Origin: an uncultured Bacteroidales bacterium
Lineage (GTDB): Bacteria; Bacteroidota; Bacteroidia; Bacteroidales; F082
Assembly (NCBI GenBank): GCA_937906455.1
Contig: CALCYT010000012.1
Location: forward strand, 1 to 64,000
Reading direction: 5' to 3'
DNA: 64,000 bases
The position numbers and the translations under genes were made by a program. The number at the start of each line of letters is the position of its first letter. Positions within the stretch are counted from its first letter, which is position 1. The notes below the pieces were generated by a model, which was not told the DNA's origin, did no database searches, and saw only the letters and a list, made by a program, of their open reading frames with translations. Positions 1 through 7,942 of the stretch are shown here, in pieces.

Positions 1-37
1 GTTTGTGCAAAGATAACCACTTTAACCTTTGGTTTAA

Positions 38-1423
38 ATTTTTGGGAGCATTATACAAGCATCTGGAGAATTCTATTCTTACACAGGATGGCTTACACCA
101 TCGTATGAAAGCATCAGGTGTTTTGCTCATTTTACCGAACATGGAAAAATGTTGAACTGCCATACATCTACAATACCAATTCAACTAATGTTATGAACGT
201 TGGAGACATAATCCCAGACTGCACGCCCGGTATCGTGTATAACCACGACGATAAGTTGTATAGAACAATGGATTACGGACGAACATGGGATCCAACAAAT
301 TCCACAACCAACTTGATGAACGGATACTGGGTTTTTAAAAACGAGCCAGGAACTGTTCTCGAAAGAAACCCCGATGAGGGCATGCGTATCAGTTACGACT
401 ACGGTGAAACTTTTGAGATCGTAAATATCCCGTTTATTGATTCATACAGTGTTGCGGGATTGCACAGTGGTGAGTTTTTCAATCTATCATACACCGATGA
501 CTGGGAACTATATCTTACCCATTCTCTTGATTTCAACCAAACAGCAGATACAACTTATTTACCCCAGTTTAACCATTTTGAAATGACGGCGGGAGCCACA
601 GATGGAGAACTATACATCCATCAAAGATCTTATGACATGACTTCATATACGGTGTTTTTCAGTTCTGATTACGGTCATACTTTCAGGCCTTTGATAACCG
701 TCGACTCGATAACCGAAGGAATGCTTTCATCGAGATATTGGGAATTTGCAGCCGACCGCGAGCCAGGTGTTTTTTACTCCATAACAAGAGAAGCATCAAT
801 GCTTTTGGATTACGGCGGTAAAATGTGGGTTGATTATTATAGGGCTTATGGCGACACTCTGGTAACCACATATTTCCATCATTTTACACACGAATGGTTT
901 AATCACCACACACCGGTGATGGATTGTGAGATTGTGGATTGCGATGGAACCAGTGTAACTCTCCGATGGAGTGAGCCACAATTAAAACCAGGAGAAGAGC
1001 TTATAGGTTATCAGGTTTATAAAGGGGGAAGCGCTCATCAGTCAATCATTGATAACGGAAACAGAATACACAGATACTTCATCAGGCAGTGAACCATCCC
1101 AATATCATATAATAGCTGTTTATAGCGATAATGATGTTTCAAAGTCATATAATATTGTTTACTGCAATAAGTATGACAACATTGATGAATCAACTTGTAA
1201 TACAAGAATTACAGTTTGGCCTAATCCATCAAATAATATAATTAGTATTGATGGAACAACTGTCGCTGAGTTACAGATTTATGATGTGCGAGGTCAACTC
1301 ATCAAAACCATCTATAACACCAACGAAATCTGTGTTTCGGATATACCCGACGGTCTGTATCTTCTTAGCATATCCGACCATAATGGCAAAACCGTCACAA
1401 AACGATTTATCGTAATCGACTGA
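38..1423 (+). pseudogene. Decayed BNR/Asp-box secreted protein with T9SS sorting domain
   Basis: The protein sequence is spread over three frames. Bases 38 to about 150 read in frame 2 (SGEFYSYTGWL...HFTEHGK), 118-1092 in frame 1 (Asp-box motifs MDYGRTW, YDYGETF, SDYGHTF; then a fibronectin-like strand GYQVYKGG), and 1022-1423 in frame 2 again (SLITETEYTDTSSG, then a type A T9SS tail with VWPNPSN and IYDVRGQLIKTI). The second break lies in a run of five G at 1024-1028; removing one G joins the parts smoothly. The first break fits loss of one copy of a 10-base direct repeat (catggaaaaa) near 145. No start codon or signal peptide is visible, so the 5' end is also missing or outside the window. 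It was probably a secreted, surface-anchored beta-propeller protein. Sequencing or assembly error cannot be excluded. Confidence 0.7.
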
Positions 1424-1515
1424 TGCAGCATTAGGAAGCATGTTGACAGGCTCAGGAAGCATAATAGGTCTATGGGTGGTTTATACATTTATGTATATAC
1501 ATTATGCGTGCTTCG

Positions 1516-1601
1516 GCGTTGCTTATCCTCGGATGGTAGGCAATGCGAGAGCCTTAATAGCGGGATAGGCAACAGGACTGACTCCCGCGCTTTTCTTTTA
1601 T
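1516..1601 (+). other. Structured intergenic segment (two hairpins and a T-rich run)
   Basis: The 261-base gap between the decayed BNR gene and the next gene holds two stem-loops. The first pairs 1516-1522 with 1540-1546 (7 bp, one G-U). The second pairs 1560-1565 with 1583-1588 (6 bp, gcggga/tcccgc), followed by a T-rich run at 1591-1600 that resembles a rho-independent terminator. No known RNA family was recognised. It could be a terminator for the upstream gene, a leader of the downstream gene, or the end of a mobile element. Confidence 0.35.
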
Positions 1602-1684
1602 GTTTTCAAACTACTAATTATAAATCACGGTACAGGGAGTTGACCGTACATCGTTGCGCCCGACACGAACAAGGGATTATCAAA

Positions 1685-2293
1685 ATGAAAAAACTTTTTA
1701 TTCTTTCATTGTTATTACTGTCTCTTACGACGGCTAAACTAATCGCCCAAGACGTAATTGTCAAAAAAGACAACACAACCATTCTTAGTAAAGTTCTTGA
1801 AATAAATGACACAAACATCAAGTACAAGAAATGGTCAAATCAAGATGGTCCAACATATTCGATAAATATAGCCGATGTAATGAGTATCAATTATCAGAAT
1901 GGAGAAGTTGAAAAGTTTTCAGTGGAGTCTGTTGAGAAATCTGTGAAGCCATATCAAACAAATCAACAATCTAATGTAAACAAACCGAAGACGGGTGGTT
2001 ATATGAAACGTGATGGTGACAAACTTTTATTAAACGGACGCCAATTGTCTGACAATGAAGTTAAAGAATTGGTCGGTGAAGCTAATTATAACACATATAA
2101 AGGTGCTCAAAAAAACATTCATGCCAAAGATGAATTCAAAATTACTTGTAAAGGTGAGCAACCTTATTATTGTGAAGACGATGGAGTTTGTTGTAAATAC
2201 AAGTATTATGACAGACATGGCACTTGTTGGAGTACAATGAATGGTTGTAGATCAACGGGGTATGCTTGTGTTATCTGTCACATTCAAGATTAA
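1685..2293 (+). CDS. Secreted protein with cysteine-rich C-terminus, function unknown
   Basis: The protein has 202 residues and is predicted to be exported: residues 1-21 form a signal peptide (MKK start, leucine-rich core, cleavage after LIAQ). Residues 22-75 match a pattern common in secreted Bacteroidota proteins (DVIVKKDNTTI, then KVLEI, IKYKKW, GPTYSI, INYQNG). A polar linker follows. The last 50 residues hold eight cysteines, suggesting disulfides or metal binding. The frame stays open upstream to 1472, but the ATG at 1685 is chosen because it places the signal peptide first and leaves the structured segment outside the gene. No enzymatic motif is visible. The gene stands alone and ends 5 bases before a strong hairpin. 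Confidence 0.7.
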   Translation: MKKLFILSLLLLSLTTAKLIAQDVIVKKDNTTILSKVLEINDTNIKYKKWSNQDGPTYSINIADVMSINYQNGEVEKFSVESVEKSVKPYQTNQQSNVNKPKTGGYMKRDGDKLLLNGRQLSDNEVKELVGEANYNTYKGAQKNIHAKDEFKITCKGEQPYYCEDDGVCCKYKYYDRHGTCWSTMNGCRSTGYACVICHIQD

Positions 2294-2297
2294 GCAA

Positions 2298-2332
2298 AAA
2301 GTTGGCGGCAAGCAAAGCTTGCCGCCAACTTT
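2298..2332. terminator. Bidirectional hairpin between convergent genes
   Basis: A perfect 16-bp stem (2298-2313 with 2317-2332) has a 3-base loop. It lies 4 bases after the stop of the secreted protein and 16 bases before the end of ornithine aminotransferase on the other strand. A-rich and T-rich flanks make it usable in both directions. Confidence 0.75.
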
Positions 2333-2348
2333 ATTATTTCAAAAAACT

Positions 2349-3575
2349 TTAGAACGACATTATCGACTTCTTGATTCTCTCGATAGCGTCCATGAGTTCG
2401 GCTTCGGTGATCACTAATGGTGGTGCGAAGCGGATGATGTGCTGGTGTGTCGGCTTGGCGAGGACGCCGTTGTCGCGCATCTTCAGGCACACATCCCATG
2501 CCTCTTTGCCATTCATAGGCTTGATAATCATCGCGTTTAGCAAGCCTTTGCCACGCACTTTCTGAACCATCGGATGGTTGATTTTCATCACCTCCTCACG
2601 GAAAATCTTACCAAGACGTTCAGCATTCTCCATCAGGTGTTCGTCTTTAATGACCTGCAGAGCTGCCATTGACACTCTTGCCGCCACCGGGTTGCCTCCG
2701 AATGTTGAGCCGTGCTCGCCCGGTTTGATGTTCATCATGATGTAGTCGTCGCAAAGCACTGCCGATACAGGCACCACGCCGCCGCCGAGAGCCTTACCCA
2801 AGATAAGGATGTCGGGACGCACGCCTTCGTGGTCGCAAGCAAGCATCTTACCTGTACGCGCGATACCGCACTGCACCTCGTCGGCCATGAATAACACATT
2901 GTATTTCTTGCAGATGTCGTAGCATTTCTTCAGATAACCCTCATTCGGGACGTAAACGCCAGCCTCACCCTGGATTGGCTCCAACAGGAAACCGGCAATC
3001 TTCTTGCCGTCCTTTGCGAGAACCTTCTCCAATGCGTCAGGGTCGTTGTAAGGGATGCGGATGAAACCGGGTGTCAGCGGACCGTAGTTGGCATACGAGT
3101 CGGGGTCGTTCGACATGGTGATGATGGTGATGGTGCGGCCGTGGAAGTTGCCTTCGCAGCACACGATGGTCACCTCGTCATTCGGGATGCCCTTGCACAC
3201 CGTACCCCAGCGACGCGCGAGCTTCAGAGCCGTCTCGTCAGCCTCGGCACCGGTGTTCATCGGCAAAACCTTGTCGTAACCGAAATATTCGGTGACATAT
3301 TTCTCCCACGGACCAAGGGCGTCGTTGTAGAATGCACGTGAGCTAAGTGTAAGACGCTCAGCCTGTTCATACATCGCCTTGAGGATTGCCGGATGGCAGT
3401 GTCCCTGGTTGACAGCCGAATAAGCCGACAAAAAATCGTAATACTCTTTTCCTTCAACGTCCCAAACCTTTGCGCCTTTACCTTTGGCGAGGACTACCGG
3501 AAGCGGGTGATAGTTGTGAGCACCGTACTGGGCTTCCATTTCCATGAAATCTTGAGAAGTCTTTTTTTCTGACAT
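2349..3575 (-). CDS. rocD: Ornithine aminotransferase
   Basis: This 408-residue PLP-dependent class III aminotransferase interconverts ornithine and 2-oxo acid with glutamate-5-semialdehyde and glutamate, linking arginine and proline metabolism in the cytoplasm. Family marks are clear: YDFLSAYSAVNQGHCHP near residue 47, MNTGAEADETALK at 106-118, GNFHGRT at 142-148, ADEVQCGIARTG around 231 (cofactor aspartate) and ILGKALGGG with the likely Schiff-base lysine K261. Length is typical of ornithine--oxo-acid transaminase. The N-terminal start ATGTCAGAAAAA gives a protein without a targeting peptide. It is a single-gene unit, convergent with the upstream secreted protein across a hairpin. Acetylornithine aminotransferase is less likely because of the AYSAVNQGH signature. 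Confidence 0.92.
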   Translation of the reverse strand: MSEKKTSQDFMEMEAQYGAHNYHPLPVVLAKGKGAKVWDVEGKEYYDFLSAYSAVNQGHCHPAILKAMYEQAERLTLSSRAFYNDALGPWEKYVTEYFGYDKVLPMNTGAEADETALKLARRWGTVCKGIPNDEVTIVCCEGNFHGRTITIITMSNDPDSYANYGPLTPGFIRIPYNDPDALEKVLAKDGKKIAGFLLEPIQGEAGVYVPNEGYLKKCYDICKKYNVLFMADEVQCGIARTGKMLACDHEGVRPDILILGKALGGGVVPVSAVLCDDYIMMNIKPGEHGSTFGGNPVAARVSMAALQVIKDEHLMENAERLGKIFREEVMKINHPMVQKVRGKGLLNAMIIKPMNGKEAWDVCLKMRDNGVLAKPTHQHIIRFAPPLVITEAELMDAIERIKKSIMSF

Positions 3576-3626
3576 AAAAACTTGATTTTTTTAAGTTATT
3601 TTAAATTTTAAACCTTACAATTTCTT

Positions 3627-3872
3627 CTACGATATTTTCATTAAATCAACAATCGAATACACCTTCGTCATGTGTTCAAACGTAAAATACTGATCATCAA
3701 GGACTATCCATTGTTCTCTTTCCCTTAAAGGAAGATTTTTTATATCTGGGAAAAAAGACACCGGAACTGTCACCTCTCTCCCATCGGTCAAACGAACCAC
3801 CATCTTCCCTCTGCGTGATGTGAAATCCATATCTTTTATTCCAACGTTTACATTCTCCATTTTACACATCAT
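3627..3872 (-). CDS. DUF2442-like small protein
   Basis: The 81-residue protein contains a short beta-rich fold typical of DUF2442 (RRGKMVVRLTDGREVTVPVSFFPDIKNL, read in parts; then EREQWIVL and a conserved aromatic). It follows a DUF4160 gene by 67 bases in the same direction, the usual pairing of these two families; the pair has been proposed to act as a toxin-antitoxin-like module, DUF2442 being the candidate antitoxin. A GGAG-like sequence lies upstream of the first ATG; the ATG four codons in (3860) is an alternative start. No direct evidence of activity is visible. Confidence 0.65.
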   Translation of the reverse strand: MMCKMENVNVGIKDMDFTSRRGKMVVRLTDGREVTVPVSFFPDIKNLPLREREQWIVLDDQYFTFEHMTKVYSIVDLMKIS

Positions 3873-3939
3873 TTAATCTCCTATTTTTCAAGATTCTTCA
3901 TCTTTGTTTTTTCGCCTTTAAATGTTTTTTCAACCTGCT

Positions 3940-4224
3940 TTATAATAAAATCCCAATATCATAAAGAGCATCAATTATCATCTTGTTATCCTTTTCAGAC
4001 AGCTTGGAATATGCAATTTCTATACATTTCCCGCCATTGGATTCTATCCAAATCTTAGCCAATGAATTGCGATGTCTTTGCCCTCTCTTAAATATGTGAA
4101 TATGCTTTCTGTTGTCATTCACATCGAGAGGTATGGCCACAATCAAAAACATTTTTAAGAACGCCAATTGCCCCATAAATCTTACTTTTTGAATTCCATT
4201 TGCAAAAATAATAAAAAGTTTCAT
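3940..4224 (-). CDS. DUF4160-like protein
   Basis: The protein has 94 residues. The segment NDNRKHIHIFKRGQRH at roughly residues 36-51 followed by AKIWIES and a C-terminal helix rich in lysine and aspartate (LSEKDNKMIIDALYDIG) is the DUF4160 pattern, in which a histidine-rich beta hairpin and an acidic helix are conserved. It is the upstream partner of a DUF2442-like gene, an arrangement seen repeatedly in bacteria and interpreted as a toxin-antitoxin-like pair. The first 30 residues are hydrophobic (FLKMFLIVAIPL) and longer than in many relatives. It is divergent from yicC, with about 80 bases of AT-rich sequence between them. Confidence 0.65.
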   Translation of the reverse strand: MKLFIIFANGIQKVRFMGQLAFLKMFLIVAIPLDVNDNRKHIHIFKRGQRHRNSLAKIWIESNGGKCIEIAYSKLSEKDNKMIIDALYDIGILL

Positions 4225-4281
4225 GACTTCTACATTTGAATATGTTTTTTTTGAATTTTCCGAATTATCTGCAATTTTTAG

Positions 4282-4289
4282 TATTTTTG
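4282..4289 (+). promoter_or_regulatory. Bacteroidota -7 promoter element for yicC
   Basis: TATTTTTG matches the TAnnTTTG -7 consensus of Bacteroidota housekeeping promoters and lies 16 bases before the yicC start. No clear -33 element was identified. Confidence 0.5.
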
Positions 4290-4305
4290 CAAAAATTTAA
4301 ACAAG

Positions 4306-5175
4306 ATGATTCGTTCGATGACAGGCTACGGCAAGGCCGAGCAACTTTATAAGAGCAACAATATTTCTGTTGAGATTAAGACGCTGAACAGCAAGCAGTT
4401 AGACCTTATTCTAAAGCTTCCGCAAGAGCTGAAAGCCAATGAGTTCGACTATCGCAACGAGATTGCGGCACGCCTCCAACGCGGAAAAATCGATGTCGTG
4501 ATGACGATTACCAATACCGACGTGGCGCAAAACACCCATATCGAGAAAGAGGTTGTCGCATCGTATCTTGAGCAAATCAGCAGCATCTCAAAGGAATACA
4601 ACATCCCGGAGTCGAAGGACGTGGCAGCGATAGTGTTCCGCATGCCGGGTATTTTCGTGTCGCCGGAGCAAGATTTTGATGATGATTTCCTTGCAAAGAT
4701 AATGGAAACATTACTGAAAGCCCTTGAAATGACTGACGACTTCAGAGTCAGGGAAGGCGAAATTCTGAAAAAAGATTTGCTTAAGCGTGTCGAGCTGATT
4801 CTCGGCTATCTTGGCGAGGTGGAGCCTTTCGAGAAAAACCGTCACGAGATTATTAAAGGCAAGCTGCTCAAGAACTTACAAGAGCTCACAAGCGGCGAAT
4901 ACGATGAAAACCGCTTCGAGCAGGAGCTGATTTTCTATCTTGAGAAACTCGACATCACCGAGGAGAAGGTGCGCCTGCGCAAACACTGCGACTATTTCAA
5001 GGAAAGCATCGACGAGGAAGGCGCAGGCAAGAAACTCGGTTTCATCGCGCAGGAGATGGGACGCGAGATAAACACCCTCGGCTCAAAAGCCAACGACGCT
5101 GACATTCAGCGACTTGTGGTGAAAATGAAGGATGAACTGGAGAAGATTAAGGAACAATTGTTTAATATTTTATAG
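4306..5175 (+). CDS. yicC: YicC/YloC family endoribonuclease
   Basis: The 289-residue protein opens with the family hallmark MIRSMTGYG and closes with the conserved block FIAQEMGREINTLGSKA followed by VVKMKDELEKIKEQLFNIL, matching the YicC N-terminal domain and the DUF1732 C-terminal domain. Members of this family act as endoribonucleases that influence small-RNA and mRNA decay in other bacteria; the role here is inferred. Length is as usual. The gene is followed after 74 bases of 7-bp tandem repeats by nadD on the same strand, so the two may be cotranscribed. Confidence 0.9.
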   Translation: MIRSMTGYGKAEQLYKSNNISVEIKTLNSKQLDLILKLPQELKANEFDYRNEIAARLQRGKIDVVMTITNTDVAQNTHIEKEVVASYLEQISSISKEYNIPESKDVAAIVFRMPGIFVSPEQDFDDDFLAKIMETLLKALEMTDDFRVREGEILKKDLLKRVELILGYLGEVEPFEKNRHEIIKGKLLKNLQELTSGEYDENRFEQELIFYLEKLDITEEKVRLRKHCDYFKESIDEEGAGKKLGFIAQEMGREINTLGSKANDADIQRLVVKMKDELEKIKEQLFNIL

Positions 5176-5249
5176 TCGTTAGTCTTTAGTATTGATTGCT
5201 GACGACTAATGACTAAAAACTAAAGACTAAAGACTAAAAACTAAAGACT
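5174..5249 (+). repeat. Heptad tandem repeat between yicC and nadD
   Basis: From 5204 the sequence runs in exact 7-base units: gactaat, gactaaa, aactaaa, gactaaa, gactaaa, aactaaa, then gact joined to the ATG of nadD. The preceding bases 5176-5193 (gtcgttagtctttagt) are the reverse complement of the same units, so the block is an imperfect palindrome with a short spacer. Confidence 0.8.
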
Positions 5250-5834
5250 ATGAAAACGAAAGTCGGTTTGTTCTTTGGGTCGTTCAACCCGATTCACAAC
5301 GGCCACCTGATGCTCGCCAACTATCTGGCGGAATACGGTGACATGGATGAGATATGGTTTGTGGTGTCGCCGCAGAACCCGTTCAAGGACAAGAAATCGC
5401 TGCTTGCCGACCGTCATCGCCTGTATATGGTGGAGATGGCGATAAAAGACGACGAGCGTTTCCAGGTGTGCGACATCGAGTTCTACATGCCGCAGCCGTC
5501 ATATACCATCGACACCCTGACGAGACTGCAGGAACGTCATCCGAACACCGATTTTTACCTCATATGTGGCATGGACAGCCTCGAAAGTTTCCCCAAATGG
5601 AAAAACTACGAGATGATTCTGAAGTATCACCATCTGCTTGTTTATCCTCGTAAAGGCTACAACAGCAATGAGTTGGCAAATCATCCGTCGGTGAAGGTCG
5701 TGGAGGCGCCGGAAATTGAGGTGTCATCGACGTTTATCAGAGACGCCATCGCTGAGGGCAAAGACGTGAGGTATTTCATGCCCAAAGATGTGTATAAATA
5801 CATCATCGACATGCACTTTTACGAGAAAAAGTAG
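5250..5834 (+). CDS. nadD: Nicotinate-nucleotide adenylyltransferase
   Basis: The 194-residue enzyme transfers AMP from ATP to nicotinate mononucleotide in NAD synthesis. It shows the nucleotidyltransferase motif FFGSFNPIHNGHL at residues 8-20 (HxGH-type), WFVVSPQNPFK, the family block DFYLICGMDSLESFPKW and the C-terminal ISSTFIRD-type motif, here VSSTFIRDAI. Length and motif order are typical of bacterial NadD. Its ATG directly follows a heptad repeat that leaves no room for a standard ribosome binding site. It converges on the AlkD-like gene after 15 bases. Confidence 0.93.
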   Translation: MKTKVGLFFGSFNPIHNGHLMLANYLAEYGDMDEIWFVVSPQNPFKDKKSLLADRHRLYMVEMAIKDDERFQVCDIEFYMPQPSYTIDTLTRLQERHPNTDFYLICGMDSLESFPKWKNYEMILKYHHLLVYPRKGYNSNELANHPSVKVVEAPEIEVSSTFIRDAIAEGKDVRYFMPKDVYKYIIDMHFYEKK

Positions 5835-5849
5835 TTGTTTTTCTCCCCC

Positions 5850-6563
5850 TTACTTTTCAAGGTAATATTTCCGCTCCTCTTCCGAAAATTTCTCTATAGC
5901 ATAACGCAGCATAGTGCGGGGCATGGTCTTATGACGTGTTGACAACCATTGTTTTAAGCGTTGCTCGTCACGTTTGCCGGCTTCACGCAGCAGCCAGCCC
6001 ACAGCTTTTTGCAGAAGGTCGTGAAGCGGCTGCGGTTTCTCTAAAAATATCTCGGCGATATTATAGGTGTCGTCAAGCTCGCCATGACGCAGAAAAGTCA
6101 TCGTACTCACCATGCCGATGCGTTGTTCCCAGATGGTTTTCCCGTCGCGTGCGAGGTCGTAAAGCAAGGTACGGTCTTTATCGAGTAGCCAAACACCGAG
6201 TAGTTCGTAACACGAGAGATCAACCAAGTCCCAATTGTTAACATATTGAGTATTAGCGAGATAAAAGTCGATGCATTGTTGTTGCAGATTCACGTCTTTC
6301 TTCGCGTGTTTGAAAATCTGCACGAGAGTAAGCAGTGCCGCAAGGCGCATCTCGTGATATTCGGAGGTGACGCATTCCTTTAGATCATCAAAAGTCGTCA
6401 CATTCCAGCATTCCTTCACCGTCTCTCTTATCGTCGGCACCTTGATTCCGAGGAACTTGTCGCCTTCGCCGTATTGTCCGGGGCCGGTCTTGAAGAAGCG
6501 TGAGAGACCTTCCACCTGAGAAGGATCTTGTTTTGAGAGTATTTTGTTGTAAAGTATATTCAT
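5850..6563 (-). CDS. AlkD-like DNA alkylation repair protein
   Basis: The 237-residue protein belongs to the AlkC/AlkD group of HEAT-like-repeat DNA glycosylases that excise alkylated bases. Diagnostic segments are FFKTGPGQYGEGDKFLGIKVP near residue 24 (read in parts), a helix with VNNWDLVDLSCYELLG around residue 110 that contains the aspartate position used in catalysis in this fold, and the C-terminal stretch MPRTMLRYAIEKF. Length fits the family. The gene lies downstream of the AbiEi-like gene on the same strand with a 58-base gap, and is convergent with nadD. Confidence 0.85.
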   Translation of the reverse strand: MNILYNKILSKQDPSQVEGLSRFFKTGPGQYGEGDKFLGIKVPTIRETVKECWNVTTFDDLKECVTSEYHEMRLAALLTLVQIFKHAKKDVNLQQQCIDFYLANTQYVNNWDLVDLSCYELLGVWLLDKDRTLLYDLARDGKTIWEQRIGMVSTMTFLRHGELDDTYNIAEIFLEKPQPLHDLLQKAVGWLLREAGKRDEQRLKQWLSTRHKTMPRTMLRYAIEKFSEEERKYYLEK

Positions 6564-6621
6564 AGTTGCCTTTTTAAACCTCAGACTGCGTTACGGCTTG
6601 TCGATGGCGATGGCGAGCCAC

Positions 6622-7251
6622 TCATCCCTCAATGATTTTAATAATCTGATTGATCATATTCTTTTTCTTGCCAACCTTAGAATATTCTCTCATAATACTC
6701 GTGTCAAACTTAAACAATTCATCCATATCGAAACGAATATCTTCCTCAAGCCATGTCAAAATTTCCTTTTTATAACGAAGATTCAGGTACGGGATATTCG
6801 AAATCAAATCGCATAAAGCCTTTTCTGGCGTCGCAATAAGAAAGGACGTACCGTCATCCGACGTTTCTATCCTAACACCAATTGGAAAGACTTCCTTATC
6901 AATATGAACATATTCAAACCAAGCCAATTCGTTATGAAACATTTGGCTTCGCTTCATTGTCATCGAGCATATTGTAAACACCTGTTCCGGAATCAAGCCA
7001 TAATACCTCAATGCCGATTGCATAGAAATATACGATGGTCCATACAAGTTATTGCCTATGATGAACAACGACAATTGCCTCCCGGACAATTCTGGATTCG
7101 GCACATACAATCCCTGCTTCAACCTGATGATATCCCCCTTCTTTTCAAGTGCGCTCACCTTGTTGTGCTTGCACTTGTGATTAGGGAACAGCGATGCCAC
7201 CATGGCATAATCCATTGGGGTGTTTCCAAATTGCTTCCAGATGTTGTTCAT
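6622..7251 (-). CDS. Orphan AbiEi-type antitoxin-like protein
   Basis: The 209-residue protein resembles the AbiEi antitoxin/transcriptional regulator family: an N-terminal winged-helix part (ALEKKGDIIRLKQGLY, then LFIIGNNLYGPSYISMQSALRYYGLIPE) and a C-terminal part with IATPEKALCDLI. In type IV AbiE systems this gene is followed by the AbiEii nucleotidyltransferase toxin. Here no such gene follows; the next gene is the AlkD-like glycosylase. In the 58-base gap one frame reads RDEWLAIAIDKP and then stops, which resembles the beginning of Bacteroidota AbiEii proteins, so the toxin may have been deleted. Alternatively this is a solitary regulator. Confidence 0.65.
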   Translation of the reverse strand: MNNIWKQFGNTPMDYAMVASLFPNHKCKHNKVSALEKKGDIIRLKQGLYVPNPELSGRQLSLFIIGNNLYGPSYISMQSALRYYGLIPEQVFTICSMTMKRSQMFHNELAWFEYVHIDKEVFPIGVRIETSDDGTSFLIATPEKALCDLISNIPYLNLRYKKEILTWLEEDIRFDMDELFKFDTSIMREYSKVGKKKNMINQIIKIIEG

Positions 7252-7286
7252 GGCATTTTACATCTTCACTCTGCAAATTTTAACCC

Positions 7287-7940
7287 TCAACTCTTGCCTG
7301 TCACTTCCGGATTGTTTCTCTTCTCGTCACCAATTCTCGTCATCGGGCCGTGTCCGCAATACACCATAGTGTCGTCAGGAAGCCGGTAAAGCACTTCCTG
7401 AAGGCTCTTCTCAATCTGCCGGTAGTCGCCCCCTAAAAGGTCGCAACGCCCTATGCCTCTGTAAAACAAAGTGTCGCCGGTAAAAACAATGCCGTCTTTC
7501 TCATCGTAGAAACACACATGTCCGGGGGCATGACCCGGCGTGTACAACACCTTCAGCTCGTCGTCGCCAATCTTGATAATCTCACCGTCGGCGAGGTCAA
7601 TGGTGGGGATGAGACATCTGTCTTGTGTGAAATTGATGCCAAACGCCGCCGCATAAGCCCACACCTTGTCGTAATATGGCTTCTCAATCGGACTGCTTGC
7701 CAGCCGGACATGGTACCTATCGGCAAGCACCTTGTTGCCCATCACATGGTCGATGTGCGAGTGGGTGTTGAGCAACATGAGAGGCTTAAGTCCGTTTCTG
7801 TCGATGTAATTCAGAATCTGTTCGTCCTCAAACCTCTCAACATTGCCTGCATCAATAACCACACATTCTTTGTCTTCGTTGTAAACAATATAGGTGTTTA
7901 CTTGTATGAAGTTGAAAATGAATGCCTTAACAGATAACAT
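7287..7940 (-). CDS. MBL-fold metallo-hydrolase
   Basis: The 217-residue protein is a glyoxalase II-like metallo-beta-lactamase-fold hydrolase. The zinc ligands are present: THSHIDHVMGN (HxHxDH), PGHAPGHVCF, FTGDTLF and YCGHGPMT near the C-terminus. Such proteins hydrolyse thioesters or related compounds in the cytoplasm; the substrate cannot be told. The start lies 2 bases after the end of the PPAD-like gene, so the two are very likely cotranscribed, although no functional link is known. Confidence 0.85.
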   Translation of the reverse strand: MLSVKAFIFNFIQVNTYIVYNEDKECVVIDAGNVERFEDEQILNYIDRNGLKPLMLLNTHSHIDHVMGNKVLADRYHVRLASSPIEKPYYDKVWAYAAAFGINFTQDRCLIPTIDLADGEIIKIGDDELKVLYTPGHAPGHVCFYDEKDGIVFTGDTLFYRGIGRCDLLGGDYRQIEKSLQEVLYRLPDDTMVYCGHGPMTRIGDEKRNNPEVTGKS

Positions 7941-7942
7941 GT

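Noticed and set aside
1472..1684. Upstream extension of the cysteine-rich secreted protein
   Set aside because: The extra 71 residues would precede the signal peptide and overlap the hairpins.
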